Below are positions 26,267 through 34,060 of a stretch of 64,000 nt of DNA, piece by piece. Location: the NCBI RefSeq assembly GCF_901827175.1, contig NZ_LR594662.1, positions 682,001 to 746,000 of the forward strand, in the 5' to 3' direction. The stretch comes from Variovorax sp. RA8. Its GTDB lineage: Bacteria; Pseudomonadota; Gammaproteobacteria; Burkholderiales; Burkholderiaceae_C. Position numbers and translations under genes: made by a program. The notes under the pieces are model-generated. The model did no database searches and was not told the DNA's origin. It saw nothing but the letters and a program-made list of their open reading frames with translations. Numbering within the stretch: position 1 is the stretch's first letter; each line of letters begins with the position of its first letter.

Positions 26267-26286
26267 CTTTCTCGCAGGCCCTCGCC

Positions 26287-27174
26287 ATGACGCTGGTCCA
26301 ACTCAGGCACCTCATCTCGCTGGCCCACACGGGCTCGTTCAGCAAGTCCGCACAGGCCCTGCACCTGACGCAGCCCGCGCTGAGCCGCAGCATCCGCGCG
26401 CTGGAAGAGGAGCTGGGCATGCCGCTGTTCGACCGCGTGGGTCGCCGCAATGAGCTCACCGCCTTCGGCCGCGAGGTGCTGGAGCGCTCGCGCCACCTGG
26501 TCTTCGAGGCCGACGAACTGCGCGACAGCGGCCGCCGGCTGCGCGAGGGGGAGGGCGGCACGGTGCGCATCGGCATGGGCTCGGGCCCGGGCGCGATGCT
26601 GATGACGCCCTTCCTGATGCACATGGCGAAGCACCACCCGAGGATGCGCGTCGCGGTGGCGCGCGGCGGCACCGATCTGCTCGTGCAGTCGCTGCGTGCG
26701 CACACCCTCGATGCGCTGGTGATCGACGCGCGTTCGCTAAACCCGGCGCCCGATCTCGAGCTCGGGCTGGTGCGCGAGATGCGCGGCACCTTCATGTGCC
26801 GCCGCGGCCATCCTCTCGCGCGGCTGCGCGCCGGTGTGCGCTTCGAGGCGGTGCAGCGCTATCCGATCGCCTCCACGCCGCTGAGCGACGAGGTGGCGCG
26901 AACCCTGGTCGAGGCCTACGGGCCCGAGGCGCATCCGGCGCACTGCGTGACGCTGCGATGCGAGGAGATCCCCAGCCTGGTGGAGGTGGCGCGCCAGAGC
27001 GACGCCGTGCTGCTGGCGGTCCGCGCGGCGGCGCCCGGGCTGGTCGAGCTGAAGATGAATCCGCCGTTCGACGCCGTGGCCCGCTTCGGCCTCGTGACGC
27101 TACGCCGGCGCACCGAGGCGCCGGCGCTGGGCATTCTGCGCGCGCTGATGCAGGCGCTGATCCGCGACGACTGA
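26287..27174 (+). CDS. LysR-family transcriptional regulator
   Basis: The 295-residue protein starts with the LysR winged HTH (LRHLISLAHTGSFSKSAQALHLTQPALSRSIRALEEELG, in pieces, residues about 6-45) and continues with a periplasmic-binding-protein-like effector domain. The genes divergent from it encode a Bug protein and an M20 hydrolase, which are the likely targets, with the shared gap holding a T-N11-A box. The effector is unknown. Confidence 0.9.
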   Translation: MTLVQLRHLISLAHTGSFSKSAQALHLTQPALSRSIRALEEELGMPLFDRVGRRNELTAFGREVLERSRHLVFEADELRDSGRRLREGEGGTVRIGMGSGPGAMLMTPFLMHMAKHHPRMRVAVARGGTDLLVQSLRAHTLDALVIDARSLNPAPDLELGLVREMRGTFMCRRGHPLARLRAGVRFEAVQRYPIASTPLSDEVARTLVEAYGPEAHPAHCVTLRCEEIPSLVEVARQSDAVLLAVRAAAPGLVELKMNPPFDAVARFGLVTLRRRTEAPALGILRALMQALIRDD

Positions 27175-27176
27175 GC

Positions 27177-28445
27177 TCAGGCGCCGACGAAGGCGAAGTC
27201 GACCTCGGGCTTCAGCCCGCTCACGATGCGCGCGATCGCGTGGCCCGAGCCGCAGGCATGGGTCCATCCCAGCGTGCCGTGGCCGGTGTTGAGAAACAGG
27301 TTGGGCAGGCGCGTCCGGCCGATCAGCGGCACGTTGCTCGGCGTGGCGGGGCGCAGGCCGGTCCAGAACTGCGCCCGTGTGGTGTCGCCAGCGCCGGGGA
27401 AGAGTTCTTCCACGCGCCGCACGATGGCTTCGCAGCGCACGCGGTTGAGGTCGCGGTCGTAGCCGTTGAGTTCGGCCGTGCCTGCAATGCGCAGCCGGTC
27501 GCCGCTTTCCGAGGTGTAGCGCGAGAAGACGAGCTTGTATTCGTCGTCGGTCAGCGAGACCTGGTGCGCCTTCGAGGCGTCCTTCACCGGCAGCGTGACC
27601 GAGTAGCCCTTGGCCGGGTAGATCGGCAACCGGATGCCGAGCGGCGCGGCATGGAGCGGGGACAGCGAGCCCATCGCCAGCACCACGGCATCGCCGCGGA
27701 TGCGCTGGAATCGGCCCTCGCTATCGGTGGCTTCGACATGGTCGATGCGCCCGCCCGCTTCGCGCAGCGCGGTGACGGTGTGGCTCATGAGGAACTGCAC
27801 GCCGTCGGCCACGGCCAGCGCGACCAGTTCCCGCGCGAAGCGGTTGGCATCGCCGGACTCGTCCTCGGCCGTGTAGGTGGCGCCGGCCAGCCGCGGCCGG
27901 ATGTGGGCCAGAGCCGGCTCGATGCGGACTGCTTCGTCGGCCGAAACCACGCGGCGCTCGCAACCCAGGGCCCGCATCTGCTCGGCCGGCTTCAGGGCGG
28001 CGTCGAATTCTTTCTGCGTCGTGTAGAAGTGCAGGATGCCCTGGGTGCGCTGGTCGTATTGCAGTCCCTTGTCGCGGCGCAGCTGCTGCAGCAGCTCGCG
28101 ACTGTAGGTCCCCAGGCGCACGATCTGCTCGATGTTGCGCTGGGTGCGCGCAGGCGTGCACTCGCGCAGGAAGGCCAGGCCCCAGAGCCACTGGCGCAGG
28201 TCGGCGCGCAGGCGGAAGAGCAGCGGCGCATCTTCCTTGCCCAGCCATTGCAGCAGTTTGAGCGGTGCACCAGGATTGGCCCAGGGCTCGGCATGGCTGA
28301 CCGAGATCTGGCCGCCGTTGGCGAAGCTGGTTTCGGCGGCTGGCGTGGCCTGCCGGTCGATCACGGTCACTTCGTGGCCGAGTTGGCGGAGGTAGTAGGC
28401 CGAGGTGACGCCGAGCAGGCCGGCGCCGAGAACGATCACGCGCAT
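27177..28445 (-). CDS. dadA: D-amino acid dehydrogenase (DadA type), riboswitch-controlled
   Basis: DadA is a membrane-associated flavoenzyme that oxidises D-amino acids to 2-oxoacids and ammonia and passes electrons to the respiratory chain. The 422-residue protein has the FAD Rossmann motif VIVLGAGLLGVTSAYYL at the N-terminus, the DadA active-site segment ETSFANGGQISVSHAEPWANPG (in pieces, residues 38-60), and the closing GHGTLGWTHACGSGHAIARIVSG. A tandem glycine riboswitch lies about 100-310 bases upstream on the same strand, so expression should respond to glycine. The start at 28445 follows an AAAGG Shine-Dalgarno. Confidence 0.88.
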   Translation of the reverse strand: MRVIVLGAGLLGVTSAYYLRQLGHEVTVIDRQATPAAETSFANGGQISVSHAEPWANPGAPLKLLQWLGKEDAPLLFRLRADLRQWLWGLAFLRECTPARTQRNIEQIVRLGTYSRELLQQLRRDKGLQYDQRTQGILHFYTTQKEFDAALKPAEQMRALGCERRVVSADEAVRIEPALAHIRPRLAGATYTAEDESGDANRFARELVALAVADGVQFLMSHTVTALREAGGRIDHVEATDSEGRFQRIRGDAVVLAMGSLSPLHAAPLGIRLPIYPAKGYSVTLPVKDASKAHQVSLTDDEYKLVFSRYTSESGDRLRIAGTAELNGYDRDLNRVRCEAIVRRVEELFPGAGDTTRAQFWTGLRPATPSNVPLIGRTRLPNLFLNTGHGTLGWTHACGSGHAIARIVSGLKPEVDFAFVGA

Positions 28446-28501
28446 TGCAGGAACCTTTCAGGTTGCAGCGCTCGGACGTGGGGAAGGCAACGGCAGCTTG
28501 T

Positions 28502-28540
28502 GAAGAAAGAGAAAGCAACCGGCGCACGCGTCCGAGTTGC
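28502..28540 (-). terminator. Terminator-like hairpin after the glycine riboswitch (candidate expression platform)
   Basis: On the minus strand a stem GCAAC(T).. / ..GGTTGC closes directly after aptamer II and is followed by TTTCTCTTTCTTC. The stem is short with one bulge, so it would be a modest terminator. Its place, between aptamer and start codon, fits a transcription-control platform in which glycine binding changes read-through. This is read by eye and not folded by program. Confidence 0.45.
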
Positions 28541-28543
28541 CGC

Positions 28544-28752
28544 TCCCCCTGTCCTCGGTACCTGAGAGATTCATCCGCTGCGCCCGCAGCGGATTTGCTC
28601 CTTCGGTGCATCGCGCGTGGCGCGATGGCTCTCCAGACGGCTCTGACAGTTGGTGCAGTACAGGCTCATCGTTGCGAGCCGACCTGAGCGTTTATGGGAG
28701 TTTGCGCCTTCGGTGGGGCCGTCTTGACGTCGACCCGCTCTCCTGCAGTGCT
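28544..28752 (-). promoter_or_regulatory. Tandem glycine riboswitch (aptamers I and II) upstream of dadA
   Basis: Read on the minus strand, aptamer I (about 28752-28660) contains GCAGGAGAGCGG, CACCGAAGGCGCAAACTCCC and CGCTCAGGT. Aptamer II (about 28641-28544) contains CTGGAGAGCC, CACCGAAGGAGCAAAT, CTCTCAGGTA and CGAGGACAGGGGG. These are the conserved cores of the two glycine-binding domains, in the usual order with a short linker. In this class glycine binding generally turns on glycine-use genes. The downstream gene is a D-amino acid dehydrogenase. Confidence 0.88.
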
Positions 28753-28756
28753 GCGG

Positions 28757-28785
28757 ATTGTAGGTGGCCCTTTGCGCCCTACCAA
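28757..28785 (-). promoter_or_regulatory. Sigma-70 promoter of the dadA riboswitch transcript
   Basis: On the minus strand TTGGTA (28785-28780) and TACAAT (28762-28757) are separated by exactly 17 bases. The predicted start about 7 bases on coincides with the beginning of aptamer I, which supports its use. It lies only about 10 bases after the stop codon of the upstream paralogue, so dadA has its own transcript. Confidence 0.65.
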
Positions 28786-28795
28786 GCGCAGCCTG

Positions 28796-30040
28796 CTACA
28801 AGCGGCGGAAGGCGAACTCCAGTTCCGGTCGCAGGCCGCTCACGATGCGCGCGATGGACTTGCCGGCGCCGCAGGCGTTGATCCAGCCGCGCGCGCCCGG
28901 CGCGGAGTTGAGGAAGAGATTGCGCAGTCGGGTCTTGCCGATGGTCGGCAGGCCGCTCCTGCTCACCGCGTGCAGGGCCGTCTCGAAGCCGGCCTGGCCG
29001 GCGTCCACGGCGCCCGGCAGCATCTTCTCGACCCGGAGCAGCATCGCTTCGAAGCACTCCGGGTCGGACTCGCTCCCGGCGCCGGCCTTGGCGTGCACGG
29101 TCGTAGACACCCGCAGGCAGTCGCCGGCCGGTGTCTCGACGCGGCGAATGCGCAGCCGGCCCTGCCAATCGCGCAGCGCCATGCGCGGAGCGCGCGCCGG
29201 ATCCTTGATCGGCAGGGTGAGGATGTGTTCGCGCATGAAGCGCAGCGGCATCGCGATCCCCAACTGCTCGGCATGCGTCACGCTGGAGGCGCCCAGCGCC
29301 AGGACATAAGCCTGGGCCTGCAGCCTGACGGGGCGGCCATGGGCGTCCAGCGCCTTCACATGGTCGATGCGGCCGGCGCCCTCGTGCAGCGAGAGCACCT
29401 GGTGCCGCGTCAGGAAGCGCACGCCCGCCGCGCGGCACAGGAAGATGAGGCCCGCGGCAAACTGGGCCGGATCGCGCGACGGGTCGTCGAGCGCATGGGC
29501 CGCGCCCGCCAGCGCCTCGCGCGCGCCGCTCAGCGCGGGTTCGAGCGCGAGCGCGTCCTCTGCCGAGAGCAGCCGCTCCTCGCAGCCCAGCGCGTCCCAG
29601 CGGGGCTGGCGCGCCAGGCGGCCCTCGAAGGCGTTGGCATCCGTGTAGAAGCTCAGCACGCCCGCATTGCGCGCGCCGCCGGACACGCCGACCTCATCGC
29701 GCAGGGCGCGCGCGCTGGCGCGGCTGTAGGCACCCAGCCGCACCAGGTGCTCGAGGGGATTGAAGCGGGGCGAGGGGCCGAACGCGTGGTCGAGCCATCG
29801 GCCCACGCGACCGCGCAGCTGGCGTCGAAGCGCCTTCCAGCCGGCCTGCGTGGGCCAGGCGAGGGACGACTGCTGGAGAAGCCGGGCGGCATCCGGCGAG
29901 AGGCCGGCGGCGGCGAGGCCGCGGGCCTTGGCCCCGGGCGTCGCATGCCGGTCGATCACGGTCACTTCGTGGCCCAGCTGCTGCAGGTAATAGGCCGATG
30001 TGACGCCGAGCAGGCCGGCGCCGAGTACGAGCACGCGCAT
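28796..30040 (-). CDS. Diverged DadA-like FAD-dependent oxidoreductase
   Basis: A 414-residue paralogue of the next gene, likely produced by tandem duplication: the first 34 residues are almost identical (MRVLVLGAGLLGVTSAYYLQ against MRVIVLGAGLLGVTSAYYLR). The DadA segment ETSFANGGQIS is replaced by AKARGLAAAGLS at residues 37-48, and the C-terminal GHGTLGWTHACGSGHAIA has become APGARGWINACGAGKSIA. FAD binding is probably kept, but the active site and substrate should differ. The start at 30040 was preferred over 30064 because AAGGA lies 7 bases before it and it matches the paralogue. It has its own glycine riboswitch region upstream. Confidence 0.8.
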   Translation of the reverse strand: MRVLVLGAGLLGVTSAYYLQQLGHEVTVIDRHATPGAKARGLAAAGLSPDAARLLQQSSLAWPTQAGWKALRRQLRGRVGRWLDHAFGPSPRFNPLEHLVRLGAYSRASARALRDEVGVSGGARNAGVLSFYTDANAFEGRLARQPRWDALGCEERLLSAEDALALEPALSGAREALAGAAHALDDPSRDPAQFAAGLIFLCRAAGVRFLTRHQVLSLHEGAGRIDHVKALDAHGRPVRLQAQAYVLALGASSVTHAEQLGIAMPLRFMREHILTLPIKDPARAPRMALRDWQGRLRIRRVETPAGDCLRVSTTVHAKAGAGSESDPECFEAMLLRVEKMLPGAVDAGQAGFETALHAVSRSGLPTIGKTRLRNLFLNSAPGARGWINACGAGKSIARIVSGLRPELEFAFRRL

Positions 30041-30123
30041 GTCCGAATCCTTATGGGATGGCATGAACGGCGAGCCGCGGCACCCGGTTTGGGAGGCGCC
30101 TGGACCCGGGTTCCAGTTTTGCC

Positions 30124-30325
30124 GCTCCCCCTGTCCTTGGTGCCTGAGAGATTCACCCGCTGCGCTGTCGCAACGGATTTGCTCCTTCGGCGCATCACGC
30201 GGGGTGATGACTCTCCAGTCGGCGATTGACGAAGGCAGCAGTGATCGAACCGCGTGGGTCTACCGCTTGGGCGTTCATGGGAGTTTTCGCCGACGGTGGG
30301 ATGGCGGGCATCCGCTTACCTGCTG
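30124..30325 (-). promoter_or_regulatory. Glycine riboswitch with one intact and one degenerate aptamer
   Basis: On the minus strand, aptamer II (about 30222-30124) is intact: CTGGAGAGTC, GCGCCGAAGGAGCAAAT, CTCTCAGGCACC and AAGGACAGGGGG. The upstream aptamer I position (about 30325-30230) keeps only traces: GGTAAGCGG instead of GGAGAGCGG, CACCGTCGGCGAAAACTCCC instead of CACCGAAGGCGCAAACTCCC, and CGCCCAAGCGG for CGCTCAGGTCGG. It is therefore a tandem riboswitch in which the first domain has probably lost glycine binding but may still pair structurally. It precedes the diverged DadA paralogue. Confidence 0.8.
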
Positions 30326-30367
30326 CAAGCGGGGATTCTAGCTTGAAACCGGTTTCTTGGACGGTTG

Positions 30368-31102
30368 TCACGAACGGCGCAGGCGGGTGAACAGCTCGAA
30401 TTCCCAGTTGCGCATGCCCAGCAGCAGCGTGTAGCCCTCGCGTTCCTTGGGGGAGAGCTTCTGGTCGGTCTGGTGCTGCTGTGCGAAATCCTGCGCCACG
30501 CGCTGCAGGCGATCGAGGAAGGCCGGCGCCAGGGACTTGCTGATCGATCCGTGTACCAGCAGCAGGCCCTCGGCCGGCCCGTCGAAACCCCCGCGGTAAT
30601 AGTCCAGCACCACGTTCTCGCGGAAGAAGTCCATCACCGGCCCGTGCGGGCGCCAGCGGAAGGTCTTGGCCAGCTTGAGCCGGTAGCGGTTGAGCGGCCT
30701 GAGCTCGATGATGCCGATGCGGTCCAGCTGCGCCAGGTAGCCGATGCATTCGGCGTCGCTGAGGCGGTAGGCGGCGACGATCTGCTCCAGCGTCCACTGG
30801 CTCAGCACGCAGATGGCCATGAGCAGCAGCTTCTTGTCCTTGACCACGGCCTTCTCCTGCTCCAGCGTCAGCTCCTTGAGCAGCGGCTGCGCGTCGGCAA
30901 CGCGCCGCGCCAGTTCCGCGAAGTCGATCTTCAGGGCGCGGCAGATCGCGTCGACCCGGGTCAACGGCATGTCGCCCTTGGCCAGCATGCGCTTGACGCT
31001 CGATTCGGCCATGTCCAGCGATTTGGCGAGATCCGCATAGGTCATGCGCGCTGTCTTGAGCTCGTTCTTGAGAGCCTGGATGAGATCGACGGTGGTGCTC
31101 AT
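30368..31102 (-). CDS. XRE-family HTH transcriptional regulator
   Basis: The 244-residue protein has an N-terminal lambda-repressor-like HTH (ALKNELKTARMTYADLAKSLDMAESSVKRMLAKGDMPL, in pieces, residues about 9-48) and a C-terminal region of some 180 residues, including RLSDAECIGYLAQLDRIGIIELRPLNRYRLKLA, of a type common in betaproteobacterial regulators but without a known ligand. It is divergent from the membrane hydrolase at 31227, with a GTATCGA inverted repeat in the 124-base gap that may be its operator. Confidence 0.85.
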   Translation of the reverse strand: MSTTVDLIQALKNELKTARMTYADLAKSLDMAESSVKRMLAKGDMPLTRVDAICRALKIDFAELARRVADAQPLLKELTLEQEKAVVKDKKLLLMAICVLSQWTLEQIVAAYRLSDAECIGYLAQLDRIGIIELRPLNRYRLKLAKTFRWRPHGPVMDFFRENVVLDYYRGGFDGPAEGLLLVHGSISKSLAPAFLDRLQRVAQDFAQQHQTDQKLSPKEREGYTLLLGMRNWEFELFTRLRRS

Positions 31103-31130
31103 GGGTCCGGGTATAGCGTTTCGATACCGA

Positions 31131-31157
31131 AGGGCGTGAAAAAGTACTCCGTATCGA
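31131..31157. promoter_or_regulatory. Candidate XRE operator TCGATAC-N13-GTATCGA
   Basis: A 7-base inverted repeat with a 13-base spacer lies in the gap between the divergent XRE regulator and the CREST-type hydrolase gene. A further partial copy, GATTCTCGATGC, follows. Symmetry and position suggest an operator; no binding data can be seen. Confidence 0.4.
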
Positions 31158-31226
31158 TTCTCGATGCTGCCATAGGCGCTGGCAACCTACATTCCGCCGC
31201 ACCGACATTCCACCCCCGGAGCCGCC

Positions 31227-32072
31227 ATGTCCCTCTTGTCTCTTCTCTCCCGCCGCGAACGTGCTCTCCTGCTCTTTTTCACCTTGCTCCTGCTGACCGG
31301 CATGTTCGGCCCCGCGCTGGGCGCGCCAGGGATCGGCGACGGGCCCTTTGCCGACGAACGCGGCTGGGCCGGGTTGCCGCACGCCATGGACGTGCTGAGC
31401 AACCTGCCCTTCGCGGCGCTAGGCGTCTGGGGCCTGCGCTGGCTGCACTGGCACGACAGGACGCACGAGCACGTACAGGACGCGGTGCCGCTGCACCACG
31501 CGGTGACCCAGCCGCCGGTCAACCTGCTCGACTGCGCCTGGATGTTCTTCGCCGGCCTGGTCATCACGGCTGCGGGCTCGGCCTTCTACCATCTGCAACC
31601 CGACGCCCTGCGTTTGGCGGCCGACCGTGCCGGGATGACCGTGGCTTTCGCCGGGTTGATCGGTTGCGCCGTCTGCGAGCGGGTCAGCGCGCGCGCCGGC
31701 TGGCCCGCCGCCTGGTTCGTGCTTGCTGCCGGCCTGCTGGCGGTCGCGGTCTGCCAGGCCACGGACAACGTGCTGCCCTGGGCCCTGGTCCAGTTCGGCG
31801 GGATGCTGTTGGTGCTCGCGCTGGCGCTGGTCAGGCCCGCGCAGGGTGCCATCGGCCTGCGGCTGGGATGGGTGATCTTTTTCTATGCCCTCGCCAAGCT
31901 CTTCGAGCTCGCGGACCATGCCGTTTACGAGGCGACGCACCATCTGCTGGCCGGCCACAGCCTCAAGCACGTGACGGCGGCCCTGGCGGCGCTGCCGGTA
32001 CTGCATGCACTGCAGGCCATGGGGCGCGAGACGCTGCGGCACAATCCGGGCGCGGCCGCATTGACGGCCTGA
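31227..32072 (+). CDS. CREST/ceramidase-like seven-helix membrane hydrolase
   Basis: The 281-residue protein has about seven membrane helices and the spaced polar motifs of the CREST superfamily (alkaline ceramidase, PAQR, Per1): GSAFYHLQPD (Ser and His), AADRAGM (Asp), and a terminal ELADHAVYEATHHLLAGHSLKHVTAA with the paired His residues. Members are predicted zinc-dependent lipid hydrolases in the membrane. Bacterial substrates are unknown. It lies 23 bases before the LplT-PlsC fusion gene, in what looks like a membrane-lipid operon. Confidence 0.72.
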   Translation: MSLLSLLSRRERALLLFFTLLLLTGMFGPALGAPGIGDGPFADERGWAGLPHAMDVLSNLPFAALGVWGLRWLHWHDRTHEHVQDAVPLHHAVTQPPVNLLDCAWMFFAGLVITAAGSAFYHLQPDALRLAADRAGMTVAFAGLIGCAVCERVSARAGWPAAWFVLAAGLLAVAVCQATDNVLPWALVQFGGMLLVLALALVRPAQGAIGLRLGWVIFFYALAKLFELADHAVYEATHHLLAGHSLKHVTAALAALPVLHALQAMGRETLRHNPGAAALTA

Positions 32073-32095
32073 GGAGCCCGCCAGGGAGATTTCGA

Positions 32096-34060
32096 ATGAC
32101 GATATCCACCGATACCTCCCCGCTCGTCGGCGCGCCCGCGCCGAACTCCCACGCCAACCAATTCTCCCTGCTTGGCCAGCGACGCTTCGCGCCCTTCTTC
32201 TGGACCCAGTTCGCTGGGGCCGCGAACGACAACCTGTTCAAGTTCGCTTTCACCGTGATGGTGACCTACCAGTTGCAGCTCGGCTGGATGCCGCCGGCCA
32301 TGGCGGGGCTGGTGATCGGCGCGCTGTTCATCCTGCCCTTCCTGCTGTTCTCGGCGACGGCGGGGCAGCTCACCGACAAGTACGACAAGACGAAGATGAT
32401 CCGCTTCGTCAAGAACCTCGAGATCGCGATCATGGTGCTGGCCGCGTGGGGATTCATGCGTGCCGATGCGGTGTTGCTGCTGGGCTGCGTGTTCCTGATG
32501 GGGCTTCACTCGACGCTCTTCGGCCCCGTCAAGTTCGCCTACCTGCCGCAGGTGCTCGATGCGCGCGAGCTGACCGGCGGCAACGGCATGGTCGAGATGG
32601 GCACCTTCGTCGCCATCCTGCTGGGCCAGGTGGCCGGCGGCGTGCTGGTCGCGTTGCCGGGCATCGGGCATACCACCGTGGCGGTGGCCTGCCTGCTGCT
32701 GGCGCTGGTGGGGCGCGGCGTGGCGCAGGCCATTCCGCCTGCGCCGGCAACCGACCCGGGCCTGGCGATCAATTGGAACCCGGTGGGCGAGACCTGGCGC
32801 AACCTGCGGCTTGCGCACGGCAACCTGGTGGTGTTCCGCTCGCTGCTGGGAATCTCGTGGATGTGGTTCTTCGGCGCCGTCTTCCTGAGCCAGTTCCCGA
32901 GCTTCGCCAAGGAGGTGCTGCATGGCAACGAGCAGGTCGCCTCGCTGCTGCTGGTGGTGTTCTCGGTCGGCATCGGCATCGGCTCGCTGCTGTGCGAGAC
33001 GCTGAGCCGCCGCCAGGTGGAGATCGGCCTGGTGCCGCTGGGCGCGATCGGCATGAGCGTGTTCGCCATCGACCTCTACTTCGCCTCGCGCAGCCTGTCG
33101 CCCGCGACCGAGATGGGCTTGCAAGGCTTCGTGGCCCAGGTCCCGCACTGGCGGGTGATGGCCGACCTGGGCTTGCTCTCGCTCTTCGCCGGCCTCTACA
33201 GCGTGCCGATGTACGCGCTGATCCAGCTGCGCAGCCAGCCCACGCACCGCGCACGCATCATTGCGGCCAACAACATCCTCAATGCGCTCTTCATGATCGC
33301 CAGCGCGGCAATTGCGGGGGCGCTGCTCAAGGCCGGCTTCACCATCCCGCAGATCTTCCTCTTCACCGGCATCGCCAATGCGGTGGTGGCCTTCTACATC
33401 TTCATGCTGGTGCCGGAGTACCTGCTGCGCTTCGTCGCCTGGGTCCTGACGCACCTGGTCTATCGCTTCGAGGTGAAGGGCGAGGAGCACATCCCCGCGG
33501 AGGGCCCGGCCTTGCTGGTCTGCAACCATGTGAGCTTCATCGACGCGGTACTGCTGATGGCCGCCAGCCCGCGGCCGATCCGCTTCATCATGGACCACCG
33601 GATCTTCCGCGTGCCGGTGCTCGGCTGGCTGTTCCGCCTGGCCAAGGCCATTCCGATCGCGCCGCAGAAGGAAGATCCCGCCGCCTACGCGGCGGCCTTC
33701 GCCAGCGCGGTGCAGGTGCTGCGCGAGGGCGACCTGCTCGCCATCTTCCCCGAGGGCGCGATCACGCGGGACGGCACGCTACAGACCTTCAAGGGCGGGG
33801 TGATGAAGATCCTGGATGACGCCCGCGCCGAAGGCGTCGACGCGCCGGTCATCCCGATGGCGCTGACCAACCTCTGGGGCTCCTACTTCAGCCGCATCGA
33901 GGTTCGCGACGGCGAGCGCGTGGCGATGGTGCGTCCCTTCCGGCGCGGCTTCTTCAGCCGCGTCGGGCTCCGTGTCGGCAGCGCGATGGCGCGCGCCGAA
34001 GTGCAGCCGGAGTCCCTGCAGCGGCGCGTGAGCAGCCTGCTGGGGAGCCAGCCGGCCTGA
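32096..34060 (+). CDS. LplT-like MFS transporter fused to PlsC-type acyltransferase
   Basis: The 654-residue protein joins a 12-helix MFS half (about 1-420, opening FAPFFWTQFAGAANDNLFKFAFT, the LplT signature) to a lysophospholipid acyltransferase half (about 440-640). The second half has the catalytic NHVSFIDAVLL (NHxxxxD) and the substrate-binding FPEGAITRDG. LplT flips lysophospholipids inward and the acyltransferase would re-acylate them, a repair cycle. The AMP-binding acyl-ACP synthetase domain present in longer LplT-Aas fusions is missing, so acyl donors must come from elsewhere. Its stop overlaps the PAP2 start. Confidence 0.88.
   Translation: MTISTDTSPLVGAPAPNSHANQFSLLGQRRFAPFFWTQFAGAANDNLFKFAFTVMVTYQLQLGWMPPAMAGLVIGALFILPFLLFSATAGQLTDKYDKTKMIRFVKNLEIAIMVLAAWGFMRADAVLLLGCVFLMGLHSTLFGPVKFAYLPQVLDARELTGGNGMVEMGTFVAILLGQVAGGVLVALPGIGHTTVAVACLLLALVGRGVAQAIPPAPATDPGLAINWNPVGETWRNLRLAHGNLVVFRSLLGISWMWFFGAVFLSQFPSFAKEVLHGNEQVASLLLVVFSVGIGIGSLLCETLSRRQVEIGLVPLGAIGMSVFAIDLYFASRSLSPATEMGLQGFVAQVPHWRVMADLGLLSLFAGLYSVPMYALIQLRSQPTHRARIIAANNILNALFMIASAAIAGALLKAGFTIPQIFLFTGIANAVVAFYIFMLVPEYLLRFVAWVLTHLVYRFEVKGEEHIPAEGPALLVCNHVSFIDAVLLMAASPRPIRFIMDHRIFRVPVLGWLFRLAKAIPIAPQKEDPAAYAAAFASAVQVLREGDLLAIFPEGAITRDGTLQTFKGGVMKILDDARAEGVDAPVIPMALTNLWGSYFSRIEVRDGERVAMVRPFRRGFFSRVGLRVGSAMARAEVQPESLQRRVSSLLGSQPA

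Noticed and set aside
30345..30356. Palindrome GAAACCGGTTTC upstream of the second riboswitch
   Set aside because: A 12-base palindrome near the expected promoter is suggestive, but no -35/-10 pair could be placed confidently around it and no regulator is implied, so it is not called as an operator or a terminator.
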